Below, piece after piece: positions 1 through 8,106 of a stretch of 64,000 nt of DNA (its first letter is position 1; each line of letters begins with the position of its first letter). The notes below the pieces were generated by a model. That model was given only the letters and a program-made list of their open reading frames with translations, was not told where the DNA came from and did no database searches. A program made the position numbers and the translations under genes. This stretch comes from Streptomyces sp. 71268 (GTDB lineage: Bacteria > Actinomycetota > Actinomycetes > Streptomycetales > Streptomycetaceae). The stretch is from positions 2,325,001 to 2,389,000 of the forward strand of contig NZ_CP114200.1 of NCBI RefSeq assembly GCF_029392895.1. The letters run 5' to 3'.

Positions 1-429
1 GAAGCCGTCGGCGGTCCGGGAGAACGGCACCATGGCCACGCCGGCGTTGTTGACCAGCAGGTCGAGCCGGTCGTGTGGCCAGGCCGTGGCGAAGTCGCGC
101 ACGGACGCCAGGTCGGCGAGGTCGAGTACGCGCAGTTCGGCGCGGGCGCCGGGGACCTCGGCGCGCAGCCGTTCCACCGCGGCGCGCCCCCGCTCGGGGT
201 TGCGGCAGGCCAGCACGGTGTGGGCCCCGCTCCGGGCGAGTTCGCGGGCGGTGACGTATCCGATGCCGCTGTTGGCGCCGGTGACCACGGCCAGTCGGCC
301 CCTCTGGTCGGGGAGCGGACTCGGCACCCGGATCGGACGCGCGTCCGCGCGGCGGCGGGCGCGTGGGGCGGCGGTCGGCGGGTGGGCCGGCTGGGGCGGG
401 TGGTCGCGCGGCGCGGTGCGGGCACTCAT
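1..429 (-). CDS. SDR-family NAD(P)-dependent oxidoreductase, 3' end beyond window
   Basis: The minus strand encodes the N-terminal part of a short-chain dehydrogenase/reductase; the C-terminus lies outside the window. The dinucleotide-binding motif TGANSGIG is at about residues 50-57, and the structural LLVNNAG motif appears near the window edge. The catalytic YxxxK is not visible. The first ATG gives a Pro/Arg-rich extension of about 40 residues. A GTG at 325-327 would give a more typical N-terminus, and neither start has a strong ribosome binding site. The gene is divergent from the TetR gene at 625, with a perfect operator-like palindrome between them, so it is a likely target of that regulator. 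The substrate cannot be inferred. Confidence 0.85.
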   Translation of the reverse strand, partial: MSARTAPRDHPPQPAHPPTAAPRARRRADARPIRVPSPLPDQRGRLAVVTGANSGIGYVTARELARSGAHTVLACRNPERGRAAVERLRAEVPGARAELRVLDLADLASVRDFATAWPHDRLDLLVNNAGVAMVPFSRTADGF

Positions 430-555
430 CTGGGGAGGGCGGGGCATGGGGCCTCGATTCCGGGGGCGGGGAGGGCGGAGGGGCGGTCGCGCGCACGCCA
501 GCGCGCTACGGCGCGACAGGGCGCCGCGCGACAGGGCACAGCACGACACAGCCGC

Positions 556-576
556 ATCGCAACTCGAAGTTGCGAT
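556..576. promoter_or_regulatory. Palindromic operator, SDR/TetR divergent region
   Basis: A perfect inverted repeat has 9-bp arms ATCGCAACT and AGTTGCGAT around a 3-bp centre. It lies about 50 bp before the TetR start and 127 bp before the SDR start. This is the size and symmetry expected for a TetR-family dimer, so it is probably the autoregulatory operator. The binding protein is inferred from position only. Confidence 0.65.
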
Positions 577-608
577 AGCCTGATCCTGCCGCACCGTCCG
601 CCATCAAC

Positions 609-623
609 GCAACAAGGAGTTGC
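609..623. promoter_or_regulatory. Second GCAAC/GTTGC inverted repeat over the tetR ribosome binding site
   Basis: The arms GCAAC and GTTGC flank AAGGA, the core of the tetR Shine-Dalgarno sequence. They repeat the core of the operator at 556-576 with a wider spacer, 50 bp downstream centre to centre. The element could be a secondary operator or a small hairpin that masks the ribosome binding site. Confidence 0.4.
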
Positions 624-624
624 A

Positions 625-1239
625 ATGGAGTCTGCCGCCACGCCCACCGGGCGCGCCCCCACCGTCGGACGCGGCAGCAAGATGCGCGCCGCCGTGCTGG
701 CCGCGACCCTCGACGAACTCGCGACGACCGGATACGCGGGGCTGACCGTCGAGGGCGTCGCCCAGCGGGCCGGCGTGCACAAGACGACGATCTACCGGAA
801 CTGGAAGGACGCGCCCAGCCTGGTCGTCGACGCGCTGACCAGCCATTTCGCCACCGACATTCCGGTACCGGACACCGGATCGGTGGCCGACGACCTGCGC
901 GCGCTGGCCCGGGCGCTCGTCGCCAGCGTGACCACGCCGGCGGGGCGCGCCCTGATCACCACCGTGCTCGCGGAGGCCGCCCGCCTCCCCCGGCTCGCCG
1001 ACGTCAAGCGCGCGCTCTTCGACGACCGGTTCCGGCGGGCGGAGCCCGTGGTCACCCGCGCCGTGGAGCGCGGCGAACTCCCGGCGGAGACCGACCCCGC
1101 CGAACTCCTCAAGGCCCTCGCCGCGCCGATCTACTTCCGGCTGGTGTGCACGGGCGAGCCGGTCGACGAGGCCACCGCGGACCGGGCCGCGCGGGTCGCG
1201 CTGGCCGCCGCGCACGCCCGCGCGCTGCCGGCGGTGTGA
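625..1239 (+). CDS. TetR/AcrR-family transcriptional regulator
   Basis: This 204-residue protein has the TetR N-terminal DNA-binding domain at about residues 15-60, with the recognition-helix pattern VAQRAGVHKTTIYRNW. An alpha-helical ligand domain of usual length follows. The ATG at 625 is preceded by AAGGAG at a good distance, and upstream in-frame starts would run through the divergent promoter. The gene is head to head with an SDR oxidoreductase and two inverted repeats sharing GCAAC/GTTGC lie between them. The likely role is a self-regulating repressor of the oxidoreductase. The ligand is unknown. Confidence 0.9.
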   Translation: MESAATPTGRAPTVGRGSKMRAAVLAATLDELATTGYAGLTVEGVAQRAGVHKTTIYRNWKDAPSLVVDALTSHFATDIPVPDTGSVADDLRALARALVASVTTPAGRALITTVLAEAARLPRLADVKRALFDDRFRRAEPVVTRAVERGELPAETDPAELLKALAAPIYFRLVCTGEPVDEATADRAARVALAAAHARALPAV

Positions 1240-1427
1240 GCGGCGGGCGCGCGCTGGCCGCGATCGCCGCCCGGGCGCGTTAGCCACCCCGTTTTCCGCC
1301 TGAAGCAGCACGTCAGCGAGACGACAGCCGTGCGTAAGCGAAGCGGCAGCGGCCCCCGGCACAGTGGTGTCAACAGCGGAGATGACCGCCGCTGAATCCG
1401 AACCAGCACAACAGGGGGACCCCCGTC

Positions 1428-2174
1428 ATGCGCACCTCTCGCATCCGCATCGCCGCCGTCGCCGGAGCCACCACCGCCCTCGCCCTCGGCTTCACCGCCT
1501 ACGCCAACTCGGGCAGCGACAGCGGCACCCAGACCCACACCGGCACCGTGGCCCACGCCGCGCCGTACACCAGCACCGGAAGCGTGGAGCAGGCGGCCGG
1601 CCAGGTCATCGCGAGCAAGGGCGCCGCACCCGCGGCCGCCGGCCAGCAGGTCACCGTGGCGAGCGCCAAGAAGACCGTGACCAGCACCAAGAAGACCGTC
1701 GTGGTCGCCAAGAAGAAGCCCGCACCGCGGGCCACGAGCACCAGCGTCCGGCAGTGCTCGGGCGACGAGATCTCGTACGACGTGCTGCACCGGTTCCCCA
1801 AGCAGCTCGGTGAGCACCTGCTGGTGACGGCGATGAACGCCGACTCCAAGCCCTGCTGGGTCACCGCGTCCCCCTCCGTCATGCTCGGCGACACGGTGAA
1901 CGTGCTGCCGCACTCGAAGAAGGACGCCCCCGGCGGCACCGCCCGCATCACCCTGAAGCCCGGCGCCAAGGTCTACTCGGCCGTCAACCTCTTCGCCGAC
2001 GGCAAGAAGAAGCACACCTCCACGGAGCTGTCGCTCGCGCTGCGCGACCAGGGCGGCGACACCGGCCCGGCCGTCGAGCTGAACGCCTTCACCAGCAAGG
2101 GCGCGGTCTCGAAGTTCACCTGGTCCAGCGCGGACGTGACGAACTGGAACACCGCCAAGCCGTACAACTTCTGA
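1428..2174 (+). CDS. Secreted DUF4232 domain protein
   Basis: The 248-residue product begins with a Sec-type signal sequence (two Arg, hydrophobic stretch at about residues 8-24). A low-complexity linker rich in Lys, Thr and Ala follows to about residue 105. The C-terminal half resembles DUF4232, an all-beta extracellular domain common in Streptomyces, with two conserved Cys (RQCSGDE and PCWVT) that could form a disulfide. The polybasic linker (KKTVVVAKKKPAP) is unusual and might contact wall polymers or membrane. The biochemical function of the family is not established. Confidence 0.8.
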   Translation: MRTSRIRIAAVAGATTALALGFTAYANSGSDSGTQTHTGTVAHAAPYTSTGSVEQAAGQVIASKGAAPAAAGQQVTVASAKKTVTSTKKTVVVAKKKPAPRATSTSVRQCSGDEISYDVLHRFPKQLGEHLLVTAMNADSKPCWVTASPSVMLGDTVNVLPHSKKDAPGGTARITLKPGAKVYSAVNLFADGKKKHTSTELSLALRDQGGDTGPAVELNAFTSKGAVSKFTWSSADVTNWNTAKPYNF

Positions 2175-2380
2175 GCGCGCCCCGCGCGGGCCGGTGGTGA
2201 GCGGGGGTGACCCCGCCCACCACGGAGCCGGCCGCCACGCGCCGCGCGTCACCCGTCGAACCGGTACCCCCGAAACCGGCGGCGTGGACGGCGCGCGGAC
2301 GCGGTGGTGCGCGGGGTAGGCGGCGGACCGTGACCGGCCAGCAGTGGGCTGGGGACCATCGGGAGCGGGCCGCCGTGGGA

Positions 2381-2422
2381 CGGCGGGGTGTGAGTCGGAT
2401 GCGGCCGGCTCACACCCCGCCG
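2381..2422. terminator. Bidirectional rho-independent-type terminator
   Basis: Perfect 14-bp arms (2381-2394 and 2409-2422) surround a 14-base loop. The hairpin lies between two convergent genes and is followed by a T-rich stretch on the plus strand. It probably ends both the DUF4232 transcript and the DinB-like transcript. Confidence 0.75.
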
Positions 2423-2464
2423 CTGTGTTGTTTCAGCCTCCGCCGCCGATGTGCCCCGGCGCGC

Positions 2465-2995
2465 TCACTCGCCCGTGCGGCCGTCCGCCAACTCGCGGGC
2501 CACGTCGAGGTGGCCGAGGTGGCGGGCGTACTCCTGGAGGAGGTGGAAGAGGATCCAACCGAGCGTCGGCGCCTCCTCCTCCGTCGAGAACCGGCCACCG
2601 AGGCTCGCGCGGCGCTCGGCCGGCACGCCGGCGGCGATCTCGCGCGAGCGCGCGCACTGGTGGCGGTGCTCGGCCAGCACGTCGGCCGGGCTCTCGTCCT
2701 CGGCGACGTACCAGCGGTCGTCCGGTCCGCGGTCGCCCCAGGCGCGCCCCTCGGCCATCGTCGTGCCGCAGAAGCCCCAGACCAGCCAGCGCAGTTCGAC
2801 GTGGGTCAGGTGCTTGACCAGTTGCAGCGGCGTCCAGCCGGAGGGCAGCCGGCTGGTGCGCAGTTCCCGCTCGCTGAGGCCGTCCAGCTTGCGGTGCAGA
2901 GCGTCGCGGTAGGCGTCGAGGTAGCCGTCGAGGAGCACGCGCTGATCGGTGAGGGCCCTGGGCGGTTCGTCGAGCGCGTCAGCGGGGTTCGTCAT
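2465..2995 (-). CDS. DinB-like (DUF664) protein
   Basis: The 176-residue protein is recognised as a DinB/DUF664 four-helix protein. It has the WTPLQLVKHLTHVELRW segment containing a potential metal-binding His, and a later His in the segment HLLQEYARHLGHLD. These histidines fit the three-His metal site of the superfamily. Members include thiol-dependent (mycothiol or bacillithiol) transferases, but many actinobacterial copies are uncharacterised. The ATG at 2993-2995 was chosen because the coding signal stops there; no clear ribosome binding site precedes it. It is a single gene convergent with the DUF4232 gene. Confidence 0.8.
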   Translation of the reverse strand: MTNPADALDEPPRALTDQRVLLDGYLDAYRDALHRKLDGLSERELRTSRLPSGWTPLQLVKHLTHVELRWLVWGFCGTTMAEGRAWGDRGPDDRWYVAEDESPADVLAEHRHQCARSREIAAGVPAERRASLGGRFSTEEEAPTLGWILFHLLQEYARHLGHLDVARELADGRTGE

Positions 2996-3740
2996 CTCAT
3001 GATCGTACGGAAACCGCCCCGGCCGTGGGCGGTCGCTTCGCTCGGTTCGCGGCGCGCGGCGCGGGCCGGGTGGCGTGGGTGGCGTGGCTGGCCCGGATGG
3101 TCGGGCGTGGCCTGGGGTGCGCGCCCGGCTTGCCCGTGGCGGGCGTCGGTGCAACCGCCGTGGGGGCGCCACCGCCCGCCCCGGCGCCGCCGGGGCCGCC
3201 GCGCCGGGCGGGCCCCGCGCCGGCCCGGCGGCCCCAGGTGGCGGCGGGCCCGGCGCGGTGCGCGGCGGGCGGGCGCCGCCCCGTCGCGCCGGGGCGCGGG
3301 CTGCGCCGGGGCGCGGTGGCGGGCCGCCGGGCGGGGGCCCGGACGGCCCCGACATCCGCTATACGGACGTCTCTGTTTCGTCAACGGACGGTTTTTGGAC
3401 AACTTCTCGACGGGCCCCTGACATGTACATCGTCGCGGTGGCACTCTTCCCCTCGTCCGCCACGCGGCTCCCCCACGGCACCTCGCCGCGCGACGGTCGC
3501 TCCTCACGTGTCCGGCACATCGGGCCACGCGCTGTCCCCGCAGTAGTACGTCGCCACCGCGCCCCGCCCACGTCACCGCTCCCCGGGCGGCGCCGGGAGC
3601 GCCGTGCCAGCGCGCCCGGCCCCCGTGTCGCACCGCCCCCCCACGCGCTGTTCAGCTCGCTTCGCTCTGCCCGGGCGACCACCCAGCCGCCCGGTCACCC
3701 CGGGCCGCCGCCACCGCGGCGGCAGTAGAAGGAGTTCCGC
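2996..3740. other. Intergenic 745 bp, extremely G+C-rich, upstream of M4 protease
   Basis: No reading frame here has a believable start, domain or codon bias. Bases 3010-3355 are nearly pure G+C with many short GCCGG/CGGCC inversions, while 3356-3430 is more A+T-rich and probably carries the promoter of the downstream protease. The motif TGACATGT at 3419 recurs before the second protease. The rest looks like a long untranslated leader, ending in a GAAGGAG ribosome binding site at 3728. Confidence 0.5.
3419..3426 (+). promoter_or_regulatory. TGACATGT motif upstream of first M4 protease
   Basis: The octamer TGACATGT, preceded by CCCC, lies about 315 bases before the GTG start of the first M4 protease. 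The same CCCC(A)TGACATGT pattern is found about 111 bases before the second protease. Its sharing suggests a common regulator of extracellular protease genes; the protein is unknown. Confidence 0.35.
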
Positions 3741-6029
3741 GTGAGACGCACCCCCCATCGACGAACGGCCGCCACCGGCGCGTTCGTCGCCGTAGCCGCC
3801 ATGCTCGCCGTCGGCGTGCAGGCCGTCAGCGCCACCGCCGACGGCGGCGCCGCCCCCGACGCCTCGGCCCCCATGTCCAGCGTGGCCAACCGTGGCGCGA
3901 TGCCCGTCAAGCTCTCCCCCGCCGAGCGGGCCGCGTTGTTGCGCGACGCCGATGCCACCAAGGCCGAGACCGCCAGGACGCTGCGGCTCGGCGCGCAGGA
4001 GAAGCTGGTCGTCAAGGACGTGTCCAAGGACGCGGACGGCACCACGCACACCCGCTACGAGCGCACCTTCGCCGGCCTGCCGGTGCTCGGCGGCGACCTC
4101 GTGGTGCAGGAGACGAGGGCCGGTGCCTTCGAGTCGGTCGCCAAGGCCACCAAGTCCTCGGTGCGGGTGGCCTCGACCACCGCCAAGGTGCGGCCTGCCG
4201 TGGCCGAGGAGTCCGCCGAGCGGCTGGCGCGGGCCGACGACACCCGCAAGGCGGAGGCCAGCAAGGCCCCGCGGAAGGTGGTCTGGGCCGCGACGGGCAA
4301 GCCGGTGCTGGCGTACGAGACGGTCGTCGGCGGCGTACAGGCGGACGGCACGCCCAACGAGCTGCACGTCATCACCGACGCCAACACGGGCGAGAAGCTC
4401 TACGAGTACCAGGGCGTGCACAACGGCACGGGCAAGAGCCAGTACAGCGGCGAGGTGCCGCTGGGCACCGCGGGCGGCTCGGGCTCGTACAACCTGACCG
4501 ACACCCAGCGCGGCAACCACAAGACGTACAACCTCAACCGTGGCACCTCGGGGCAGGGCACGCTGTTCACCGACGCCGACGACGTGTGGGGCGACGGGAC
4601 CGGCAGCCACACCCAGACCGCGGCCGTCGACGCGCACTACGGCGCGGCCCTGACCTGGGACTACTACAAGTCCGTGCACGGCAGGTCGGGCATCAAGGGC
4701 GACGGCGTCGGGGCGTACTCGCGCGTCCACTACGGCAACAACTACGTCAACGCCTTCTGGCAGGACTCCTGCTTCTGCATGACCTACGGCGACGGCTCGG
4801 GCAACACCCACCCGCTGACCTCGATCGACGTGGCCGCGCACGAGATGACGCACGGCGTCACCGCCAACACCGCCCGGCTGGTCTACAGCGGCGAGTCCGG
4901 CGGCCTGAACGAGGCCACCTCCGACATCTTCGCGGCGGCCGTGGAGTTCCACGCCGACAACCCCAACGACAAGGGCGACTACTGGGTCGGCGAAGAGATC
5001 GACATCAACGGCAACGGCACGCCGCTGCGGTACATGGACAAGCCCTCCAAGGACAACCGGTCCAAGGACAACTGGTACTCGGGCATCGGCAGCATCGACG
5101 TCCACTACTCGTCCGGCGTGGCCAACCACTGGTTCTACCTGGCCTCCGAGGGCAGCGGCGCCAAGGTCATCAACGGCATCCCGCACGACAGCCCGACCTA
5201 CGACAACCAGCCGGTGACGCCCATCGGCCGGGTCAACGCCGAGAAGGTGTGGTTCAAGGCGCTGTCGCAGCGCATGCAGTCCAACACCGACTACAAGGGC
5301 GCCCGGGACGCGACGCTGTGGGCGGCCGGCGAGCTGTTCGGCACGAACAGCGTCGAGTACGCGGGTGTCGCCAACGCCTGGGCCGCGGTCAACGTCGGGC
5401 AGCGGGTGCCGACGCCGGGCGGCGTGAGCGTCACCGCCCCCGGTGACCAGACCAGCGTCGTCAACCAGGCCGCGAGCCTGCAGATCAAGGCGACCAGCAG
5501 CAACACCGGGGCGCTGCGCTACGCCGCCACCGGGCTGCCCGCCGGCCTGACCATCGACGCGGCCAGCGGCCTGATCTCCGGCACGCCGACCACCGTGGGC
5601 ACCAGCCAGGTGACCGTCACGGTCACGGACGCGGCCGGCAAGACCGGGACCGCGGCGTTCAAGTGGACCGTGAACGACGCGGACGGCGGCGTCTACGAGA
5701 ACACCAACGACGTGCAGATCCCCGACGGCCTCGACGCGGTCAACTCGCCGATCACCGTCAACCGGAGCGGCAACGGCAGCGCGGCCCTCAAGGTCGGCGT
5801 GGACATCGTGCACCCCTACCGCGGTGACCTGGTGATCGACCTGGTGGCGCCGGGCGGCAAGAGCTACCGGCTGAAGAACTCCAGCGCGTACGACTCGGCG
5901 GACAACGTGAACGAGACGTACACCGTGGACGCCAGCGGCGTGGCGGCGAGCGGCACCTGGAACCTCAAGGTGCAGGACATCTACTCCACCGACCGCGGCT
6001 ACATCAACAGTTGGAAGCTGACCTTCTGA
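3741..6029 (+). CDS. Secreted M4 (thermolysin-family) metalloprotease with Ig-like and P domains
   Basis: The 762-residue precursor has a signal peptide (residues 1-32), an FTP/PepSY propeptide (about 75-215), the M4 catalytic domain (about 228-550), a He_PIG-type Ig fold (about 565-640) and a C-terminal P/Homo-B domain (about 650-762). Zinc ligands are in HEMTH at 367-371 and E391 of NEATSD, with the active-site His at 455 in DVHYSSG, matching thermolysin spacing. The GTG start has GAAGGAG 6 bases upstream. It should be exported and self-activated by cleaving the propeptide. The extra C-terminal domains probably aid substrate binding or stability. A shorter paralogue follows in tandem but with a separate promoter and terminator. 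Confidence 0.96.
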   Translation: MRRTPHRRTAATGAFVAVAAMLAVGVQAVSATADGGAAPDASAPMSSVANRGAMPVKLSPAERAALLRDADATKAETARTLRLGAQEKLVVKDVSKDADGTTHTRYERTFAGLPVLGGDLVVQETRAGAFESVAKATKSSVRVASTTAKVRPAVAEESAERLARADDTRKAEASKAPRKVVWAATGKPVLAYETVVGGVQADGTPNELHVITDANTGEKLYEYQGVHNGTGKSQYSGEVPLGTAGGSGSYNLTDTQRGNHKTYNLNRGTSGQGTLFTDADDVWGDGTGSHTQTAAVDAHYGAALTWDYYKSVHGRSGIKGDGVGAYSRVHYGNNYVNAFWQDSCFCMTYGDGSGNTHPLTSIDVAAHEMTHGVTANTARLVYSGESGGLNEATSDIFAAAVEFHADNPNDKGDYWVGEEIDINGNGTPLRYMDKPSKDNRSKDNWYSGIGSIDVHYSSGVANHWFYLASEGSGAKVINGIPHDSPTYDNQPVTPIGRVNAEKVWFKALSQRMQSNTDYKGARDATLWAAGELFGTNSVEYAGVANAWAAVNVGQRVPTPGGVSVTAPGDQTSVVNQAASLQIKATSSNTGALRYAATGLPAGLTIDAASGLISGTPTTVGTSQVTVTVTDAAGKTGTAAFKWTVNDADGGVYENTNDVQIPDGLDAVNSPITVNRSGNGSAALKVGVDIVHPYRGDLVIDLVAPGGKSYRLKNSSAYDSADNVNETYTVDASGVAASGTWNLKVQDIYSTDRGYINSWKLTF

Positions 6030-6088
6030 CGGGCCGCGGCACACCGGCCCCCGTCCCGTGACCGGCGGTGACGCGGGCCCCCCTCGAC

Positions 6089-6129
6089 AGGCGCCGCCTG
6101 GGGAGAGCACGTTCCCCCAGGCGGCGCCT
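6089..6129. terminator. Terminator after first M4 protease
   Basis: A perfect 15-bp stem (6089-6103 with 6115-6129) encloses an 11-base loop, 60 bases after the protease stop. It separates the two tandem proteases into independent transcription units. Confidence 0.85.
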
Positions 6130-6211
6130 CTCACTTCTCCCGCTTCGTCCGTTATCCGGAGATCGTCGCACCAACAACGAACAAAATATCGACGCCAGAG
6201 TGATGACCCCA

Positions 6212-6219
6212 TGACATGT
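6212..6219 (+). promoter_or_regulatory. TGACATGT motif upstream of second M4 protease
   Basis: The second copy of TGACATGT lies in the A+T-richer stretch 6150-6240 that should hold the promoter of the second protease. The 300-bp gap between the protease genes contains otherwise only the terminator at 6089-6129 and a GAAGGAG ribosome binding site at 6318. Confidence 0.35.
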
Positions 6220-6329
6220 CCGCGACTCGTGTGACAGTCTGCCCACGCGCTTCACACCCGCACCTCTTGTGAGACCGGACGGCTCCTGTCCGCCGCCCGG
6301 TCCGCCCCCCACGGCAAGAAGGAGTTCGC

Positions 6330-7985
6330 GTGAGCACGTCTTCCGGCATACCCCGTTCCACCCGCACCCGCCGTACGGCCGCCGCCGCCGGCGCGGTCGC
6401 CGCGGCCGCCGCGCTGCTGGCCACGGGCCTGACCACCGGCACGGCCGGCGCCGCCGACACCGCCGACACGGCGGCCTCGGCCACCCCCGCCAAGCTGAGC
6501 CCCTCGCAGCGCGCGGAGCTGCTGCGCGAGGCGAACGACACCACCGCCAAGGCCGCCGGCGCGCTGGGCCTGGGCGCCCAGGAGAAGCTGGTCGTCAAGG
6601 ACGTCGTCAAGGACAACGACGGCACCACGCACACCCGCTACGAGCGCACCTTCGCCGGCCTGCCGGTGCTCGGCGGCGACCTGATCACGCACGAGACCAA
6701 GGGCGGCAAGCTCAAGGGCGTCACCAAGGCGACGAAGGCCACCATCAAGGTCGCCTCCACCAAGGCGAAGCTGGCCCCGTCGACCGCCGAGCGGGCCGCG
6801 ATCAAGGCCGCGCGGGCCGACGACGCCAAGCTGGCCAAGGCCGACAAGGCGCCCCGCAAGGTGATCTGGGCGGCCGACGGCAAGCCGACCCTGGCCTACG
6901 AGGCGGTCGTCGGCGGCCTGCAGGCCGACGGCACGCCCAACGAGCTGCACGTCATCACCGACGCCAACACCGGCAAGGAACTCTTCACCTTCCAGGGCGT
7001 CAAGAACGGCACCGGCTCCAGCCAGTACAGCGGCGAGGTCGAGCTGGGCACCGCCAAGGAGGGCAGCGGCTACACGCTGACCGACAGCGAGCGCGGCGGG
7101 CACAAGACGCTGAACCTGAAGAACGGGCAGGGCAGCCAGGGCGAGGCGTTCACCGACGACGACGACAAGTGGGGCACCGGCAAGCCGGAGGACGCCCAGA
7201 CCGCCGCCGTCGACGCGCACTACGGCGCGGCCCTGACCTGGGACTACTACAAGTCCGTGCACGGTCGCGACGGCATCAAGGGCGACGGCCAGGGCGCCAC
7301 GTCCAACGTGCACTACGGCCAGAACTACTCCAACGCGTTCTGGCAGGACTCCTGCTTCTGCATGACCTACGGCGACGGCGAGGGCAACACCCACCCGCTG
7401 ACCTCGATCGACGTCGCGGCCCACGAGATGACGCACGGCGTCACCTCGGCCACCGCCAACCTCACCTACAGCGGCGAGTCCGGCGGCCTCAACGAGGCCA
7501 CCTCCGACATCTTCGCCACGGCCGTCGAGTTCAACGCCGACAACGGCGAGGACGTCGGCGACTACCTCATCGGCGAGGAGATCGACATCCGCGGCGACGG
7601 CAGCCCGCTGCGGTACATGGACAAGCCCTCCAAGGACGGCAGCTCGCTCGACAACTGGGACGAGAACGCCGGCGACGTGGACGTCCACTACTCGTCCGGC
7701 ATCGCCAACCACTGGTTCTACCTGGCCTCCGAGGGCAGCGGCGCCAAGGAGATCAACGGCGTCGCCTACGACAGCCCGACCGTCGACGGCTCCAAGGTCG
7801 AGGGCATCGGCCGGGACAAGGCCGAGAAGATCTGGTTCAAGGCCCTGACCACCTACATGACCTCCAACACCGACTACGCCGCCGCGCGCGAGGCCACCCT
7901 CAAGGCGGCGACCGACCTGTACGGCGCGGACAGCGCCGAGGTCAAGGGCGTGGACGCGGCCTGGGCCGGCGTCGGCGTCAAGTAA
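6330..7985 (+). CDS. Secreted M4 (thermolysin-family) metalloprotease, short form
   Basis: The 551-residue precursor has a signal peptide (about 1-44), an FTP/PepSY propeptide (about 75-215) and an M4 catalytic domain running to the C-terminus. HEMTH is at 365-369, the third zinc ligand E389 is in NEATSD, and the catalytic His453 is in DVHYSSG. The catalytic core is nearly identical to the upstream paralogue, but the Ig-like and P domains are absent. It uses the same kind of GTG start behind GAAGGAG. The pair looks like a tandem duplication in which one copy gained or lost C-terminal modules. It acts as an extracellular neutral protease. Confidence 0.96.
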   Translation: MSTSSGIPRSTRTRRTAAAAGAVAAAAALLATGLTTGTAGAADTADTAASATPAKLSPSQRAELLREANDTTAKAAGALGLGAQEKLVVKDVVKDNDGTTHTRYERTFAGLPVLGGDLITHETKGGKLKGVTKATKATIKVASTKAKLAPSTAERAAIKAARADDAKLAKADKAPRKVIWAADGKPTLAYEAVVGGLQADGTPNELHVITDANTGKELFTFQGVKNGTGSSQYSGEVELGTAKEGSGYTLTDSERGGHKTLNLKNGQGSQGEAFTDDDDKWGTGKPEDAQTAAVDAHYGAALTWDYYKSVHGRDGIKGDGQGATSNVHYGQNYSNAFWQDSCFCMTYGDGEGNTHPLTSIDVAAHEMTHGVTSATANLTYSGESGGLNEATSDIFATAVEFNADNGEDVGDYLIGEEIDIRGDGSPLRYMDKPSKDGSSLDNWDENAGDVDVHYSSGIANHWFYLASEGSGAKEINGVAYDSPTVDGSKVEGIGRDKAEKIWFKALTTYMTSNTDYAAAREATLKAATDLYGADSAEVKGVDAAWAGVGVK

Positions 7986-8037
7986 CCCGACACAGCACAT
8001 CGGCGACCGCCCTGCGGGGCGCCGCACCAGCACGCGA

Positions 8038-8069
8038 GGCGGGCCCGGGGACACTTCCCCGGGCCCGCC
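8038..8069. terminator. Terminator between M4 protease and glgP
   Basis: Perfect 14-bp arms (8038-8051 and 8056-8069) flank a 4-base CACT loop. It sits between convergent genes and can serve both strands. Confidence 0.85.
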
Positions 8070-8106
8070 CCACGTCGCCTCCGCGCGACCGCGCGCCGGG
8101 CGCGGC

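Noticed and set aside
2996..3355. Possible gene in the hyper G+C stretch before the first protease
   Set aside because: Frames on both strands are open only because A+T is almost absent. No start with a ribosome binding site, no domain and no third-position contrast.
3573..6212. Long open frame of 879 codons on the minus strand opposite the first M4 protease
   Set aside because: It mirrors the protease coding strand. The translation is Val/Gly/Arg/His-rich without domains, as expected for an antisense frame in G+C-rich DNA.
6252..8054. Open frame of 600 codons on the minus strand opposite the second M4 protease
   Set aside because: Same antisense shadow pattern; the plus strand has the complete catalytic motifs.
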